NCBI GenBank assembly: GCA_964467935.1
Contig: CAYYKK010000004.1
Location: 3,715-67,714 of the forward strand
Length of the DNA stretch: 64,000 nt
From: CAYYKK01 sp964467935
Lineage (GTDB): Bacteria; Myxococcota_A; Polyangia; Polyangiales; Polyangiaceae
Direction: 5' to 3'
The notes beneath the pieces were generated by a model, which did no database searches, had not been told where the DNA came from, and saw only the letters and a program-made list of their open reading frames with translations. Made by a program: the position numbers and the translations under genes. Shown here one piece after another: positions 16,277 to 25,484 of this stretch. Positions within the stretch are counted from its first letter, which is position 1, and each line of letters begins with the position of its first letter.

Positions 16277-16969
16277 TCACTCTCTCCCCGTGAGCGCGCG
16301 CACGCGGTGCATGGCCTCGCAGGCGAGGATCTCGGCGTCGCGGGAGCTCGTGCCGAGCACGGCCGCGGCCTCCTCGATCGAGCAGTCTTCTTGGTAGAGC
16401 AACATGAGGATCTCCTGGCACTCGCGCGGGAGGAGCTCGATCGCCTCTTCGAGGCTTCGTTCAGGCTCTTTCTCCGCTTCTTCCAGGAGATCTTGCACGG
16501 GGCGATCCAGGTCGATGACCTCGATGCGCGCGAGGCCGGCGCGATAGATCGAGAGCAGCGCGGAGGCGTACTCGTCGATCTTCATCGAGAGGGCCGCGGC
16601 GATCTCGTCGCTCTCCGGCGAGCGACCGAGCGTCCGCGTGACGGCGCTGATCGCGCGCGCGATGGAGCGAGAGAGCGTCCGCGTCTCCTTGAGGTGCGGA
16701 TCGAGGGCCTCGATGTGCTGCAGCATCGCGCTCTTCACGCGGTGGCTCGCGTAGCCCTCGAAGTCCGGAGGCGAGGCGCCCTCGTCGGCGCGCGACAGGG
16801 CGTCGAGCAGCCCCGACCAACCCGCGGCGCAGAGGTCTCCGACGGAGACGCGGCGAGGCCCCTTGCGCGCGAGCCACATCGCCTGCCGACGGACCATGGG
16901 CGAGAAGTGCTCGTACTCGGCCCTCGTGAGGGCGCGCGCGCGGGGGCGACCCTCGCCGTACGCGTTCAC
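16277..16969 (-). CDS. fliA: FliA-family sigma-28 factor (diverged region 4)
   Basis: A sigma-70 family protein of 230 residues lacking region 1. Region 2 is recognisable (FSPMVRRQAMWLARKGPRRVSVGDLCAAGWSGLLDAL, then YASHRVKSAMLQHIEALDP), as is region 3 (LGRSPESDEIAAALSM). Region 4 (LLPRECQEILMLLYQEDCSIEEAAAVLG) departs from FliA: the helix that reads the -35 box carries TSSRDAEILACEAM instead of the usual VSESRVSQ pattern. The start overlaps the flhF stop (ATGA). Position in the flhA-flhF block argues for FliA. A second factor with canonical region 4.2 lies at 49347. Confidence 0.82.
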   Translation of the reverse strand: MNAYGEGRPRARALTRAEYEHFSPMVRRQAMWLARKGPRRVSVGDLCAAGWSGLLDALSRADEGASPPDFEGYASHRVKSAMLQHIEALDPHLKETRTLSRSIARAISAVTRTLGRSPESDEIAAALSMKIDEYASALLSIYRAGLARIEVIDLDRPVQDLLEEAEKEPERSLEEAIELLPRECQEILMLLYQEDCSIEEAAAVLGTSSRDAEILACEAMHRVRALTGRE

Positions 16970-18246
16970 GACTGCGCCTTGCGAGCGCGCTTCTCGCCGA
17001 ACAGCACCTCGAGGATGCCATCCGTCGTGGCGGGCGCGATGTCCTCCGGCACGCGCTGACCGAAGCAGAGCGCCGCGATGGGGAGATCACCCGCGAGCGC
17101 GGCGTGCACGATCCCGGCGGGCGTCGCCGTCTCGTCGAGCTTCGTCATGACGAGCGCCGTGGGGTTGCAGGCCGCGAAGAAGCGTTGGATGCGGCGAGCG
17201 TCCGCGTCGCGCGTGCACGCGGGCACGCAGAGCAGCGTGTGGCTCGTCGCGCCCCGCTGTCTCCCGCCGAGCTTGAGGCGCGGGATCGAGCCCTCGATGC
17301 TGTTCTTCTCCGTCGGCCCGCGGCCGCCGGTGTCGACGATCACGACGTCGGTCGTGGACTTCGCGACGGCCTCGTCGACCTCGCTCGGCGTGCGCACGAC
17401 GCGGAGCTCGGCGCCGAGGAGCTCGGCGTAGCGCTCCATCTGCTCGGTCGCACCGACGCGGAAGCCGTCGGACGAGACGAGCGTCACCGAGCGATCCTGC
17501 GTCAGGATCGCGTGGGCGGCGAGCTTCGCCGCGGTGGTGGTCTTGCCGACGCCGGTGGGTCCGACGAGCGCGACGAGCGACCGACCCGCGCCGTCGAGCG
17601 GCCACGGCGCGACGCGCACCACGTCGCGGATCGCCTTCGCGATGGCCTCGTCGCTCGCGGGCGCCTTCGCGGCGCGGAGCCGCGTGAGCAGCGCCCTCGC
17701 CGCGCCGCCTTCGATGCCGAGGGCCGCGATCTTGCGCTTCGACTGCGCCGGCGCCTCCTTCTCGTTCGTGATCTCGGCGAGGAGCTCGCGCAGCTCGGCG
17801 AGCTCCGTCTCGAGGCCGCGCCGGAGCTTCTCGCTCTCGGTCGGTCCCTCCTGCGACGTGCGCGCGATGAGGCTCCGGAGCGATCGCACCTCGTGCCTCA
17901 CCTCGTTGCGAAAGGCCTGGATCTCGTCGGTCTCCGGCTTCGGCGCGGCGCTCGCGAGCTGCGCGAAGGGGTGCTTCTGGGTCGGCGCGGGCTCGGGGCC
18001 GGCGCTCGCCTTCTTGAGCGCGGTCACCTCGTACTCCTCGGCGCCGAAGAAGCCGAACACGCCCTCGCGCGGGATGCGACGCGTGGCGAGGACGGTGAAG
18101 TCCGGGCCGAGCTCGCGGACCGCGTTCGCGCGGGCCTCCTCGAGCGAGCGACCGCGGTGCGTCGTGACCGCCGCGCTCGGGGCGGCGCCTCCGACGGCTC
18201 GGTTGGGGTTGAACTCGAGGGCGCGACGATAGGTCTCGAGGGACAT
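16966..18246 (-). CDS. flhF: SRP-family GTPase FlhF
   Basis: A GTPase that sets the site and number of flagella. It has 426 residues: an N-terminal B region (SLEEARANAVRELGPDFTVL, then FGFFGAEEYEVTA), a helical N domain with coiled coil, and an SRP-type G domain with the P-loop VGPTGVGKTTTAAKLAAH, DGFRVGATEQMERYAELL, DTGGRGP (canonically DTAGRS) and TKLDET. It follows flhA by 3 bp and overlaps the sigma factor gene. FlhG/FleN, its usual neighbour and antagonist, is not in the window. Confidence 0.93.
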   Translation of the reverse strand: MSLETYRRALEFNPNRAVGGAAPSAAVTTHRGRSLEEARANAVRELGPDFTVLATRRIPREGVFGFFGAEEYEVTALKKASAGPEPAPTQKHPFAQLASAAPKPETDEIQAFRNEVRHEVRSLRSLIARTSQEGPTESEKLRRGLETELAELRELLAEITNEKEAPAQSKRKIAALGIEGGAARALLTRLRAAKAPASDEAIAKAIRDVVRVAPWPLDGAGRSLVALVGPTGVGKTTTAAKLAAHAILTQDRSVTLVSSDGFRVGATEQMERYAELLGAELRVVRTPSEVDEAVAKSTTDVVIVDTGGRGPTEKNSIEGSIPRLKLGGRQRGATSHTLLCVPACTRDADARRIQRFFAACNPTALVMTKLDETATPAGIVHAALAGDLPIAALCFGQRVPEDIAPATTDGILEVLFGEKRARKAQS

Positions 18247-18249
18247 GCT

Positions 18250-20379
18250 TTACCTCGCGGCGAACTGCTGCGCGGGGGCTCCGGCAGCAGGCAATGACAG
18301 GGTCTCGACGATGCGGAGCGAGACGGACGACTCGACCTCTCGGAACGAGAGGACGACGAGCTGCGGAACCTTGCGCTCGAAGATCGCGCGGGCGAACCTT
18401 CGCAGATCGGGCGGCGTGATGAGGACGGGGGTCGCGCCGAGCGCGTTGAACTTCGCGAGCGCCTTCTCGGCGCCGAGACCGAGCTGCTTGAGTATCTCGG
18501 GATCGATGCTGCCGCCCGTCCCGGAGGCGATGTCGCGGAGCGTGCGGCGCAAGAGATCTTCGATGCGCGGGTCGAGCGCGAGCACCGCGACGCCCTTGTC
18601 GGCTCCGACGTAGCGCGCGGTGATGTGCGTCGAGAGGCGCTCGCGGACGAGCTCCGTGAGCTGCTCGGGATCCTTCGTCTGCGTACCCACGTCGGCGAGC
18701 GCCTCGAGGATGGTGCGCGTGTCGCGGACCGACACGCGCTCGGACACGAGGTTCTTGAAGACGCGCACGATGTCCCCGAGCTGGAGCAAGTTCGGGACCA
18801 CGTCGTCGACGAGCTTCGGCGCGGTCTTGGCGAGGACGTCCAGGAGGTGCTGCACCTCCTGGCTGCCGAGGAGTCGGTGCGCGTTGCTTCGGAGCAGCTC
18901 GCCGAGGTGGGTCGCCACCACGGTCGCGTGATCGATCAGCGTGTAACCGAGCGCCTCGCCCATCTCGCGGTCGCGGCTCAGCACCCAGCGCGCGGGCAGC
19001 TGGAAGGCCGGATCGCGCGTCTCCTCGCCCTCGATGGGTGGCGCGCAGCCGCTCGCGTCGATCGCGAGCATGCGACCGGCGCGGCACTCCCCGCGGCCGA
19101 TCTCGTTGCCGAGCAGCAGCACGCGGTAGGTCCCGGGTGGGAGCTCGAGGTTGTCGCACACGTGCACGGGCGGCACGACCACGCCGCACTCCTGTGCGAG
19201 CTCGTGCCGGAGCGACACGACGCGATCGAGCAGCGTCCCGCCCTGGCTCACGTCGACCATCGGCACGAGCTCGTAGCCGAGCTCGAGCGTCAGCATGTCG
19301 AGGGCGAGCGCCGCGTCGATCTCCTCCGGCGTCCCGCGCTTTCGCTCGGGCTCCTTGACGACGGCGGCGTCCTCTTCGGCCTTCTTCAGCTCTGCCTCGG
19401 TCTTGTCCTGCGGGATCTTCCGGGCGACGTAGAAGAGGACGCCCGCGAGGCCGAAGCACGGCAAGGTCGGGATGCCGGGCATGAGACCGAGCACCGTCAA
19501 GATCCCGGCGGTGATGGTGACGCTCTGACGCCGCCCCGCGAGCTGCGTCACGAACGCGCGACCGAGCTGCTCGCCCGTCGCGCTGCGCGTGACGACGATG
19601 CCGCTCGCGGCCGACACGAGGAGGGCCGGGATCTGCGAGAGGAGCGCGTCGCCGACGCTCAGGACCGAGAACGTCTCGGCGGCGTTCGCGAGGTCCATCC
19701 CCGCGGCGAGGCCGAGCACGAGGCCGCCGACGAGGTTGATGCCGGTGATGAGCAGACCCGCGACCGCGTCGCCGTGGACGAACTTGCTCGCGCCGTCCAT
19801 CGCGCCGTAGAAGTCCGCCTCTCGCTCGAGGTTGCGACGGCGTTCGCGCGCTTGATCGGCGCTGATGAGGCCGCTCGACAGATCGGCGTCGATCGCCATC
19901 TGCTTGCCGGGCATCGCGTCGAGGGTGAAGCGCGCGCCGACCTCCGCGACGCGCCCCGCGCCCTTCGTGATGACGACGAAGTTGATGACGACGAGGATGA
20001 GGAAGACGGCGAGACCGACGACGATGTTGCCGCCGACGACGAACCTGCCGAAGGCCTCGACCATCTCGCCCGCGGCGCCGTGTCCCTCGCCGCCGTGCAG
20101 GAGGATGAGGCGCGTCGTGGCGACGTTGAGCGACAGGCGCAGCAGCGTCGCGACGAGCACGAAGGCGGGAAACGCGGAGAACTCGAGCGCCTCCTCGATG
20201 AAGAGCGCGGTGAGGAACACGCCGACGGCGAGCGCGACGGAGAGCGTCAGCAGCACGTCGAGCAGGAAGGCCGGGAGCGGCACGACCATCATGAGGACGA
20301 TGCCGACGATGCCGAGCGGAACGAGGATGTCAGCGCGTTGACGCGGCTTCGGTCCCAATGCGGCGGCCGTGGTGCTCAC
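18250..20379 (-). CDS. flhA: Flagellar export gate protein FlhA
   Basis: The large inner-membrane export-gate component (709 residues). The N-terminal half has about eight membrane segments, beginning VPLGIVGIVLMMVVPLPAFL, with the family block FVLVATLLRLSLNVATTRLI and the cytoplasmic FHIPEP loop (RFTLDAMPGKQMAIDADLSS). The C-terminal cytoplasmic domain (from about 345) docks chaperone-substrate complexes. Its GTG start overlaps the flhB stop (GTGA). Confidence 0.96.
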   Translation of the reverse strand: MSTTAAALGPKPRQRADILVPLGIVGIVLMMVVPLPAFLLDVLLTLSVALAVGVFLTALFIEEALEFSAFPAFVLVATLLRLSLNVATTRLILLHGGEGHGAAGEMVEAFGRFVVGGNIVVGLAVFLILVVINFVVITKGAGRVAEVGARFTLDAMPGKQMAIDADLSSGLISADQARERRRNLEREADFYGAMDGASKFVHGDAVAGLLITGINLVGGLVLGLAAGMDLANAAETFSVLSVGDALLSQIPALLVSAASGIVVTRSATGEQLGRAFVTQLAGRRQSVTITAGILTVLGLMPGIPTLPCFGLAGVLFYVARKIPQDKTEAELKKAEEDAAVVKEPERKRGTPEEIDAALALDMLTLELGYELVPMVDVSQGGTLLDRVVSLRHELAQECGVVVPPVHVCDNLELPPGTYRVLLLGNEIGRGECRAGRMLAIDASGCAPPIEGEETRDPAFQLPARWVLSRDREMGEALGYTLIDHATVVATHLGELLRSNAHRLLGSQEVQHLLDVLAKTAPKLVDDVVPNLLQLGDIVRVFKNLVSERVSVRDTRTILEALADVGTQTKDPEQLTELVRERLSTHITARYVGADKGVAVLALDPRIEDLLRRTLRDIASGTGGSIDPEILKQLGLGAEKALAKFNALGATPVLITPPDLRRFARAIFERKVPQLVVLSFREVESSVSLRIVETLSLPAAGAPAQQFAAR

Positions 20380-21491
20380 GCCCCGTTCGGTCGCACCGTT
20401 CGTGCCAAGCCGGGCTTCTTCTTGGTGGCAGGGGGGCGCCTGCGACCGTAGCGCTTGAACACGAACGCGAGGACGCGCGCGACGGCCGTGAAGTGCTCGA
20501 CCTTGATGGGCTTGCCGAGACGGACCTCGGCGTCGAGGAGGCGCGCCAGGCGGCGGTTCTCGATGATCGGGACGCCCTGCTCGCGGGCCTCTCGGCGGAT
20601 GGCGAGCGCGACCTCGTCGTGCCCCTTCGCGACGACGGTCGGCGCCGGATCGTCGTCGCCGTAGCGGATGGCGACGGCGACGTGCGTCGGGTTCGTGACG
20701 ACCACCGCGGCCGTCTTGACGTCGCTCATCATGCGCTTCTTGCTGAGAGCGCGCGCACGTTGTCGCATGCGCGCCTTCACCTTGGGGTCGCCGTCCTCCT
20801 GCTTCATCTCGTCCTTGAGCTCTTTGAGCGTCATCTTCATCTCCTGCTCGAGGGTGAAGCGGCTCTGGGCGTAGTCGATGGCGGCGACGATCGCGGTGGC
20901 GCCGAGGACCTTCAGCGCGAGGTGGGCGCCCGCCGAGACCGCGGCGGCGCCGCTCGCGCGTCCGTCGACGGCGGCGAGCACGAGCAGCCCCGGCAGCTCG
21001 GCCGTGAGCGCCGAGTACGCGACGTAGCCGACCAGGCCCACCTTGAGCAGCGCGAGGGAGACCTCCTTCAGCGCCTTCTTCGGCGAGAGCATCTCCATGA
21101 TCCGCGGCATGGGATCGAGGCGCTCGAGCTTCAGCCCGACGAGATCGAGGTTCGGGCTGAGGCCGGCCTGCGCCGCGCCGGAGACGAGCGCGGCGATCGC
21201 GGCGCCCACGACGGGCGGCACGACGAGCACGGCGAGCGCCCCGAGGGTCGCCGCCTTCACCCCGGCGAAGTCGCCGCGCGCCATCGCGGTGAGATCACCG
21301 AGCGCCTTCGAGAACAGGCGATCGATGGCCGAGCCCATCGCCTCGCGCATGCCGGCGACGACGAAGCCGGTGGCCGCGATGGTGAGGACGGCGCCCGCGT
21401 CGCGCGAGCGCGCGAACTTGCCCTGTTTACGGAAGTCTTCGCGCCGTTTTGGGGTCGCGTCGTACTTCTTGCTCTCCTCGTCCTCAGCCAC
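20376..21491 (-). CDS. flhB: Flagellar export switch protein FlhB
   Basis: An export-gate protein that switches specificity from rod/hook to filament substrates. The 371-residue protein starts KKYDATPKRREDFRKQGKFA, has four membrane segments and a cytoplasmic domain with the autocleavage site NPTH (VVVTNPTHVAVAIRY). The C-terminus is strongly basic. It overlaps fliR by 8 bp and flhA by 4 bp. Confidence 0.96.
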   Translation of the reverse strand: MAEDEESKKYDATPKRREDFRKQGKFARSRDAGAVLTIAATGFVVAGMREAMGSAIDRLFSKALGDLTAMARGDFAGVKAATLGALAVLVVPPVVGAAIAALVSGAAQAGLSPNLDLVGLKLERLDPMPRIMEMLSPKKALKEVSLALLKVGLVGYVAYSALTAELPGLLVLAAVDGRASGAAAVSAGAHLALKVLGATAIVAAIDYAQSRFTLEQEMKMTLKELKDEMKQEDGDPKVKARMRQRARALSKKRMMSDVKTAAVVVTNPTHVAVAIRYGDDDPAPTVVAKGHDEVALAIRREAREQGVPIIENRRLARLLDAEVRLGKPIKVEHFTAVARVLAFVFKRYGRRRPPATKKKPGLARTVRPNGA

Positions 21492-22278
21492 CAGCGGCGA
21501 TGCTCAGCAGGACTCGGTCCATCAGCGTCCCGAGGCTCGCGAAGTGCTCGCCGAGCCAAGTGGACGCGTCCGGCAGCGCGGCGCTGAACGTGAGCAGGCC
21601 CGCGGCGATGAGCACCGAGAAGCCGATGTTGAAGATCTGGAGCGTCGGCGCGAGCCGCGCGACGAGCGCGAGCGCGACCTGCGTGACGAGCGACACGGCG
21701 ACCACGGGCATCGCGAGCCTCAGGCCGACGGCGATCGACTGCCCCGCCAGCTCCGTGAAGAGGGGCACCGCTCCGCCGAGGTGGAGCTCGCTCCCCACCG
21801 GGACCGCGTCGAAGGAGCGGATGAGGTACGCGAGCGCGACGCGGTGGGCGCCGCACGAGAACGCGAGCAACATCGCGAAGAGCGTGATGACGCGGGAAAT
21901 CGCGGTCTCTTCGGCGCCGAGGGTGGGATTGAGGAGCGCCGGCGCGCCGAGCCCCGTGCCCTGCGACACGAGCTCACCCATCGCCTCGGCGGCGGCGAGC
22001 AAGAGGCGGAAGACGAAGGCGATCGCCACGCCGAACGCGACCTCCACGGCGGCGGAGAGGAGGTACATCGCGTCGAGGACGAGCGGCGTGGCCGGCTGTG
22101 CGGCAGAGAGCATCGACACGTAGCCGAGCGCGCACACGAGGCCGACGCGCTGGGACCGGGGCACGTCTGCGCCGGGGAAGGGCGAGGCGACCACGAACCC
22201 CGCGACCCGCGCGACGACGAGCCCCAAGAGGAGCACGTTTCGGAAGAGCCACTCTCGCAGGATCGAGCCTAGATCCAC
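21484..22278 (-). CDS. fliR: Flagellar export protein FliR
   Basis: An inner-membrane core subunit of the export gate (264 residues). It is hydrophobic with about six membrane segments; recognisable FliR stretches are ARVAGFVVASPFPGADVP near the N-terminus and LAGQSIAVGLRLAMPVVAVS in the second half. GTG start. It is 22 bp after fliQ and overlaps flhB. Confidence 0.92.
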   Translation of the reverse strand: MDLGSILREWLFRNVLLLGLVVARVAGFVVASPFPGADVPRSQRVGLVCALGYVSMLSAAQPATPLVLDAMYLLSAAVEVAFGVAIAFVFRLLLAAAEAMGELVSQGTGLGAPALLNPTLGAEETAISRVITLFAMLLAFSCGAHRVALAYLIRSFDAVPVGSELHLGGAVPLFTELAGQSIAVGLRLAMPVVAVSLVTQVALALVARLAPTLQIFNIGFSVLIAAGLLTFSAALPDASTWLGEHFASLGTLMDRVLLSIAAGG

Positions 22279-22300
22279 GACGTTCCCCGGAGGCGAGCGG

Positions 22301-22570
22301 TCAGCGCACGACGTGCGCGACGTCGCCGAACGTCGCGCGGGTGTACGAGAGGACCTTCTCGGCGAGGGCGGGACCCGCGACGAGCAGGAGCGCGACGAGG
22401 CCGGCGACCTTCACCGCGTACGCGATGCTCGGCTCGTTCACCTGCGTCGCGGTCTGGAGCACGCCGACGCCGGTCCCCACCACGAGCGCGACGCCGAGCA
22501 CGGGGCCCGTGGCCGCGAGCGTCGTCTGCACGAACGTCGAGATCAGCTGGAGCGCGTGGTCGTTCGTCAT
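22301..22570 (-). CDS. fliQ: Flagellar export protein FliQ
   Basis: A two-helix hairpin subunit of the export gate, 89 residues, matching family length. The segments ATGPVLGVALVVGTGVGVLQ-TATQVNEPSI and VKVAGLVALLLVAGPALAEKV carry the FliQ signature. The ATG at 22570 overlaps the fliP stop (ATGA). Confidence 0.94.
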   Translation of the reverse strand: MTNDHALQLISTFVQTTLAATGPVLGVALVVGTGVGVLQTATQVNEPSIAYAVKVAGLVALLLVAGPALAEKVLSYTRATFGDVAHVVR

Positions 22571-23322
22571 TGGAAGCTCCTGAGGAGCGAGCCGATGAGG
22601 AGGTTCCAGCCGTCGACGAGCACGAAGATCATGAGCTTCAGCGGCAGCGCGATGTTCGAAGGCGGCACCATCATCATGCCCATGCTCATCAGCCCCGAGC
22701 TCACCGCGAGATCGATCACGAGGAACGGCAGGAGCACGAGGATGCCCATCTCGAAGCTCGTGGTGAGCTCGCTCACCATGAACGCCGGCGCGGCGACGCG
22801 CATCGGCACCTCCTCCTCCGTCTTCGGCAGCGGCAGCTTCGCGGCGTCGTAGAAGAGCGCGAGGTCCTCCTCGCGCGTCTGGCGCAGCATGAAGGCGCGC
22901 AGCGGGGCGAGCCCGCGATCGAGCGCGACGCTCTCGGTGATTTCGCCCCGAGAGAGGGGCTCGTACGCGTCGTGGACGACGCGGTCCATGACCGGCGCCA
23001 TCGTGAAGCTCGTGAGGAAGAGGGCCATGCCGACGAGCACTTGGTTCGGCGGCGTCTGGTGCGTGCCGAGCCCCTGGCGCACGAAGGACAGCACGACGAC
23101 GAAGCGCGTGAAGCTCGTCATCGTCAGCACGATCGCCGGCAGCAGCGACAGCAGCGTGAGGACCGCGAGGATCAGCAGCTCGGGGGTGAGCCCCCCCTTC
23201 GATCCGGCGTGATCCGCGCCCTGTCCGAACAAGTCGAGCACGCCCGCCGACGCTTGGTGCTCTGCGCCCGCCCACGCGAACGCGCCGAGCGCCGCGCCGA
23301 CGAGGTGCCTCCCCGCCTTCAC
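22567..23322 (-). CDS. fliP: Flagellar export protein FliP
   Basis: The main pore-forming subunit of the export gate (251 residues with the GTG start at 23322, which overlaps the fliO stop). An N-terminal signal-like segment is followed by LTMTSFTRFVVVLSFVRQGL and the signature QTPPNQVLVGMALFLTSFTM. The C-terminal membrane hairpin carries PFLVIDLAVSSGLMSMGMMM. All features are standard. Confidence 0.96.
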   Translation of the reverse strand: MKAGRHLVGAALGAFAWAGAEHQASAGVLDLFGQGADHAGSKGGLTPELLILAVLTLLSLLPAIVLTMTSFTRFVVVLSFVRQGLGTHQTPPNQVLVGMALFLTSFTMAPVMDRVVHDAYEPLSRGEITESVALDRGLAPLRAFMLRQTREEDLALFYDAAKLPLPKTEEEVPMRVAAPAFMVSELTTSFEMGILVLLPFLVIDLAVSSGLMSMGMMMVPPSNIALPLKLMIFVLVDGWNLLIGSLLRSFQ

Positions 23323-24257
23323 GACCGGCCGCTCCGCATCGTGAGCAGCCCCGACACCTGTCCTTCGACGTTCGGCGTCGAGCGCCGCGACGCGGTCTTC
23401 TTGGTCGACGCGGCCGGCTCCTTCTCGGCGCGCTCCGCGCGCGAGGCGGGCGAGAGCACGGTCGGGCGCCCGCTGTCGGGGATCGGCGTCGCTCGCGCGG
23501 CGCGCGCGGAGAGCACCGGGCGGCTCGCGGGCGGCGGCGCGCGTCGCACCGGCTCCTCGTCGAGCTCCGGCTCGGCGTCGAGATCGAGATCGCGCTTCGC
23601 CGAGGCGAAGAGGCGCGCGAGGCCCTCCTCCGCGGGCGTCGCCGAGGCCTCGATCATCTCCTCCTGCGTGAGCACCGTCAGCGTTCGGATCGAGCTCGGC
23701 GTGACGCCGAGCAGGAGGCGCTGGCCGTCGACCTCGACGATGCACACCTCGGTGCGCGCGCCGATCGACGCGCGCGCCGTCACGCGCAGCGCGGGGAGCT
23801 TCGAGGGTTGCGCGCCCGCGCGACGCTTGTAGACGAAGAACGCGACGCCTCCGATCATCGCCGCGAGCGCGAGCTTCGTGCCGAGGCCCATGACCGGCGC
23901 GGCCGGAGGGGCCTCGATCGCGTGGGTGGGTCGCAGCGCGAGCGGCTCGCCCGCCGGCTTGTCGGCGGGCTTCGGGGCCTCGGGCGCGGGCTTCGGCTCG
24001 GCCTTGTCCTCGGCGTCCTTCGGCGCGGGCTTGTCGCCCTCGTCCGCGGCCTTCTCGAGCTTGTCGATGACCTTGTCGGTCTTCTCCGCCGCCTTCTCGG
24101 CGGCCTTGGCCGCGGCCTTGTCGGCGGCGGCCTTCTCCGCAGCGGCCTTGTCCGCGGCGCCGCGCTCGGCAGCGGCCTTGTCTCCGGCGGCCATGACCAG
24201 CGCGGGCGTCAAAACGGTGACGCCGACCGCCATCAACGTGGCGATGAGGCGCCTCAC
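23319..24257 (-). CDS. fliO: Flagellar export accessory protein FliO
   Basis: A membrane protein that helps FliP assemble. With the GTG at 24257 (overlapping the fliN stop) it has 312 residues, longer than typical FliO. The order is: a signal peptide (VRRLIATLMAVGVTVLTPAL), an Ala/Lys/Glu/Asp-rich periplasmic stretch with DKAAAEK-type repeats, a Pro-rich linker, one membrane segment (LALAAMIGGVAFFVYKRR), and a cytoplasmic part with LRVTARASIGARTEVCIVEVDGQRLLLGV, the recognisable FliO core. The C-terminal tail is basic and low-complexity. Confidence 0.85.
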   Translation of the reverse strand: MRRLIATLMAVGVTVLTPALVMAAGDKAAAERGAADKAAAEKAAADKAAAKAAEKAAEKTDKVIDKLEKAADEGDKPAPKDAEDKAEPKPAPEAPKPADKPAGEPLALRPTHAIEAPPAAPVMGLGTKLALAAMIGGVAFFVYKRRAGAQPSKLPALRVTARASIGARTEVCIVEVDGQRLLLGVTPSSIRTLTVLTQEEMIEASATPAEEGLARLFASAKRDLDLDAEPELDEEPVRRAPPPASRPVLSARAARATPIPDSGRPTVLSPASRAERAEKEPAASTKKTASRRSTPNVEGQVSGLLTMRSGRS

Positions 24258-24541
24258 GGTCGCTCTCCCGAAGGCGTGGCCAGCTCGGTGATGCGGACGC
24301 CGTAGCGATCGCCGAGCACGACGGCCTCGCCGCGCCCGAGCAGCTGATCGTTGACGTAGATGTCCACCGGTTCGCCGGCGGCCTTGGCGATCTCGATCGT
24401 CTGGCCCGGCGTCAGGCGGAGGATGTCGGCGATGCGCTTGCGGCAGCGACCGATCTCGATGGTGATCTCCACCTCCACGTCGCGGAGCATGTGGAACGCG
24501 CCCAGATCGAGCAGCGGTGCGGCGGGGGAATCGAGGCTCAT
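24254..24541 (-). CDS. fliN: Flagellar motor switch protein FliN
   Basis: A C-ring subunit and docking site for FliH (95 residues). It consists of a single SpoA domain: VEVEITIEIGRCRKRIADIL, LTPGQTIEIAKAAGEPVDIY, VNDQLLGRGEAVVLGDRYGVRITEL. It is the first gene of block A behind a sigma-54 promoter and a GGAGG site. Unusually, its partner fliM is 6 kb away at the end of block B. Confidence 0.95.
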   Translation of the reverse strand: MSLDSPAAPLLDLGAFHMLRDVEVEITIEIGRCRKRIADILRLTPGQTIEIAKAAGEPVDIYVNDQLLGRGEAVVLGDRYGVRITELATPSGERP

Positions 24542-24585
24542 GAGACGTTCCTCCAGAGGCGCTTCGTCGCGCCCGGGGAACGTTC

Positions 24586-24601
24586 AGCAAGGCGTGTGCC
24601 C
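24586..24601 (-). promoter_or_regulatory. Sigma-54 (-24/-12) promoter of the fliN operon
   Basis: GGGCAC-ACGCC-TTGCT on the minus strand fits the sigma-54 consensus TGGCAC-N5-TTGCW, with the invariant GG and GC ten bases apart. The predicted start near 24576 leaves a leader of about 34 nt with a GGAGG ribosome site. Confidence 0.75.
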
Positions 24602-24627
24602 GGTGCCTATCGCAGAGAGCGCGCGGA

Positions 24628-25347
24628 TCAAGGCAGTCCGGGGATCGGCGGCAGGCCGCTCGGCAACGTGGGCAGGGGCGGGAGCGTCGACGGGATGACG
24701 AACGGCTGTCCGAAGGGATTGGTGGGCGACGGGGACGCGGTCGACGACGACGACGCGGAGGGGGACGCCGTGGGGCGCGTCGTGGGGGGATGCGTCGGCG
24801 TCGTCGCGGGCGTGGGCGGGCTCTCGGGCGTCGGCTGCGGCGTGGCGGGCGTCGGATCGGGCTCGCTCGGCTGCGGCGCGTTCGTCGGCGTCGCGGCGGG
24901 CACGCTCGAGTGGAGCGGGATCGGGTCGGAGGCCTGATCGTCGCTCGATCGGCTCGCGCGCAAGGTGAACACGAGCGCTGCGATCACGCAGCCGAGTGCG
25001 ACGGACGTCCCCGCGACGATGGCGACGACCCGACCCTGGCCTCCGCGCGGCGACCGACGCGCGCGTCCTTCCGTCGGCGCGGCCATCTCACGGACGGCCG
25101 GCTCGACGACGGTGGGCTGCGCGCCGCGCGGCGGACCGTCGGAGGGCTGCGTCGCTTGCACGTGGCTCCCCGCGGGCGGCCCGCCGTCTCCTGGCTCGGT
25201 GCGCGCCGCGCCTCCCGGCGGCGGATCGGCCGCCGCTGCGCCCGCGAGGATCACCTTCTCGCCGTAGCCCTCGTCGGCGGCCGCGCCGGCTCCTGGCGCG
25301 GCGATCTCGTCGGTTCCGTGAGGACCCTTCCTGATGCCGTTCGTCAT
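24628..25347 (-). CDS. Proline-rich single-pass membrane protein of unknown function
   Basis: Not recognised. It has 239 residues: a Gly/Ala/Pro-rich cytoplasmic part (about 1-105, with PPRGAQPTVVEPAVREM), one membrane helix (VVAIVAGTSVALGCVIAALVFTL, about 106-128), and a long Pro/Thr/Ser outer tail with PTPA-type repeats ending in LPPLPTLPSGLPPIPGLP. The layout resembles myxobacterial wall-spanning or kinase-substrate proteins, but no domain is visible. It lies just upstream of the fliN promoter on the same strand and diverges from the protease gene. Confidence 0.6.
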   Translation of the reverse strand: MTNGIRKGPHGTDEIAAPGAGAAADEGYGEKVILAGAAAADPPPGGAARTEPGDGGPPAGSHVQATQPSDGPPRGAQPTVVEPAVREMAAPTEGRARRSPRGGQGRVVAIVAGTSVALGCVIAALVFTLRASRSSDDQASDPIPLHSSVPAATPTNAPQPSEPDPTPATPQPTPESPPTPATTPTHPPTTRPTASPSASSSSTASPSPTNPFGQPFVIPSTLPPLPTLPSGLPPIPGLP

Positions 25348-25484
25348 CGCTGGCCGATGCTAGCGGATGCGCGCCGCGGCGCACGCCTCGCGCACGGCGG
25401 CGTCGCCGAGATCGTGCGCCGCCCGGGCCCGCCTTGGAGGGGTTCTGAGTGGATCCGCTCCGCCTTTCGCCCTACGAGAGATCG

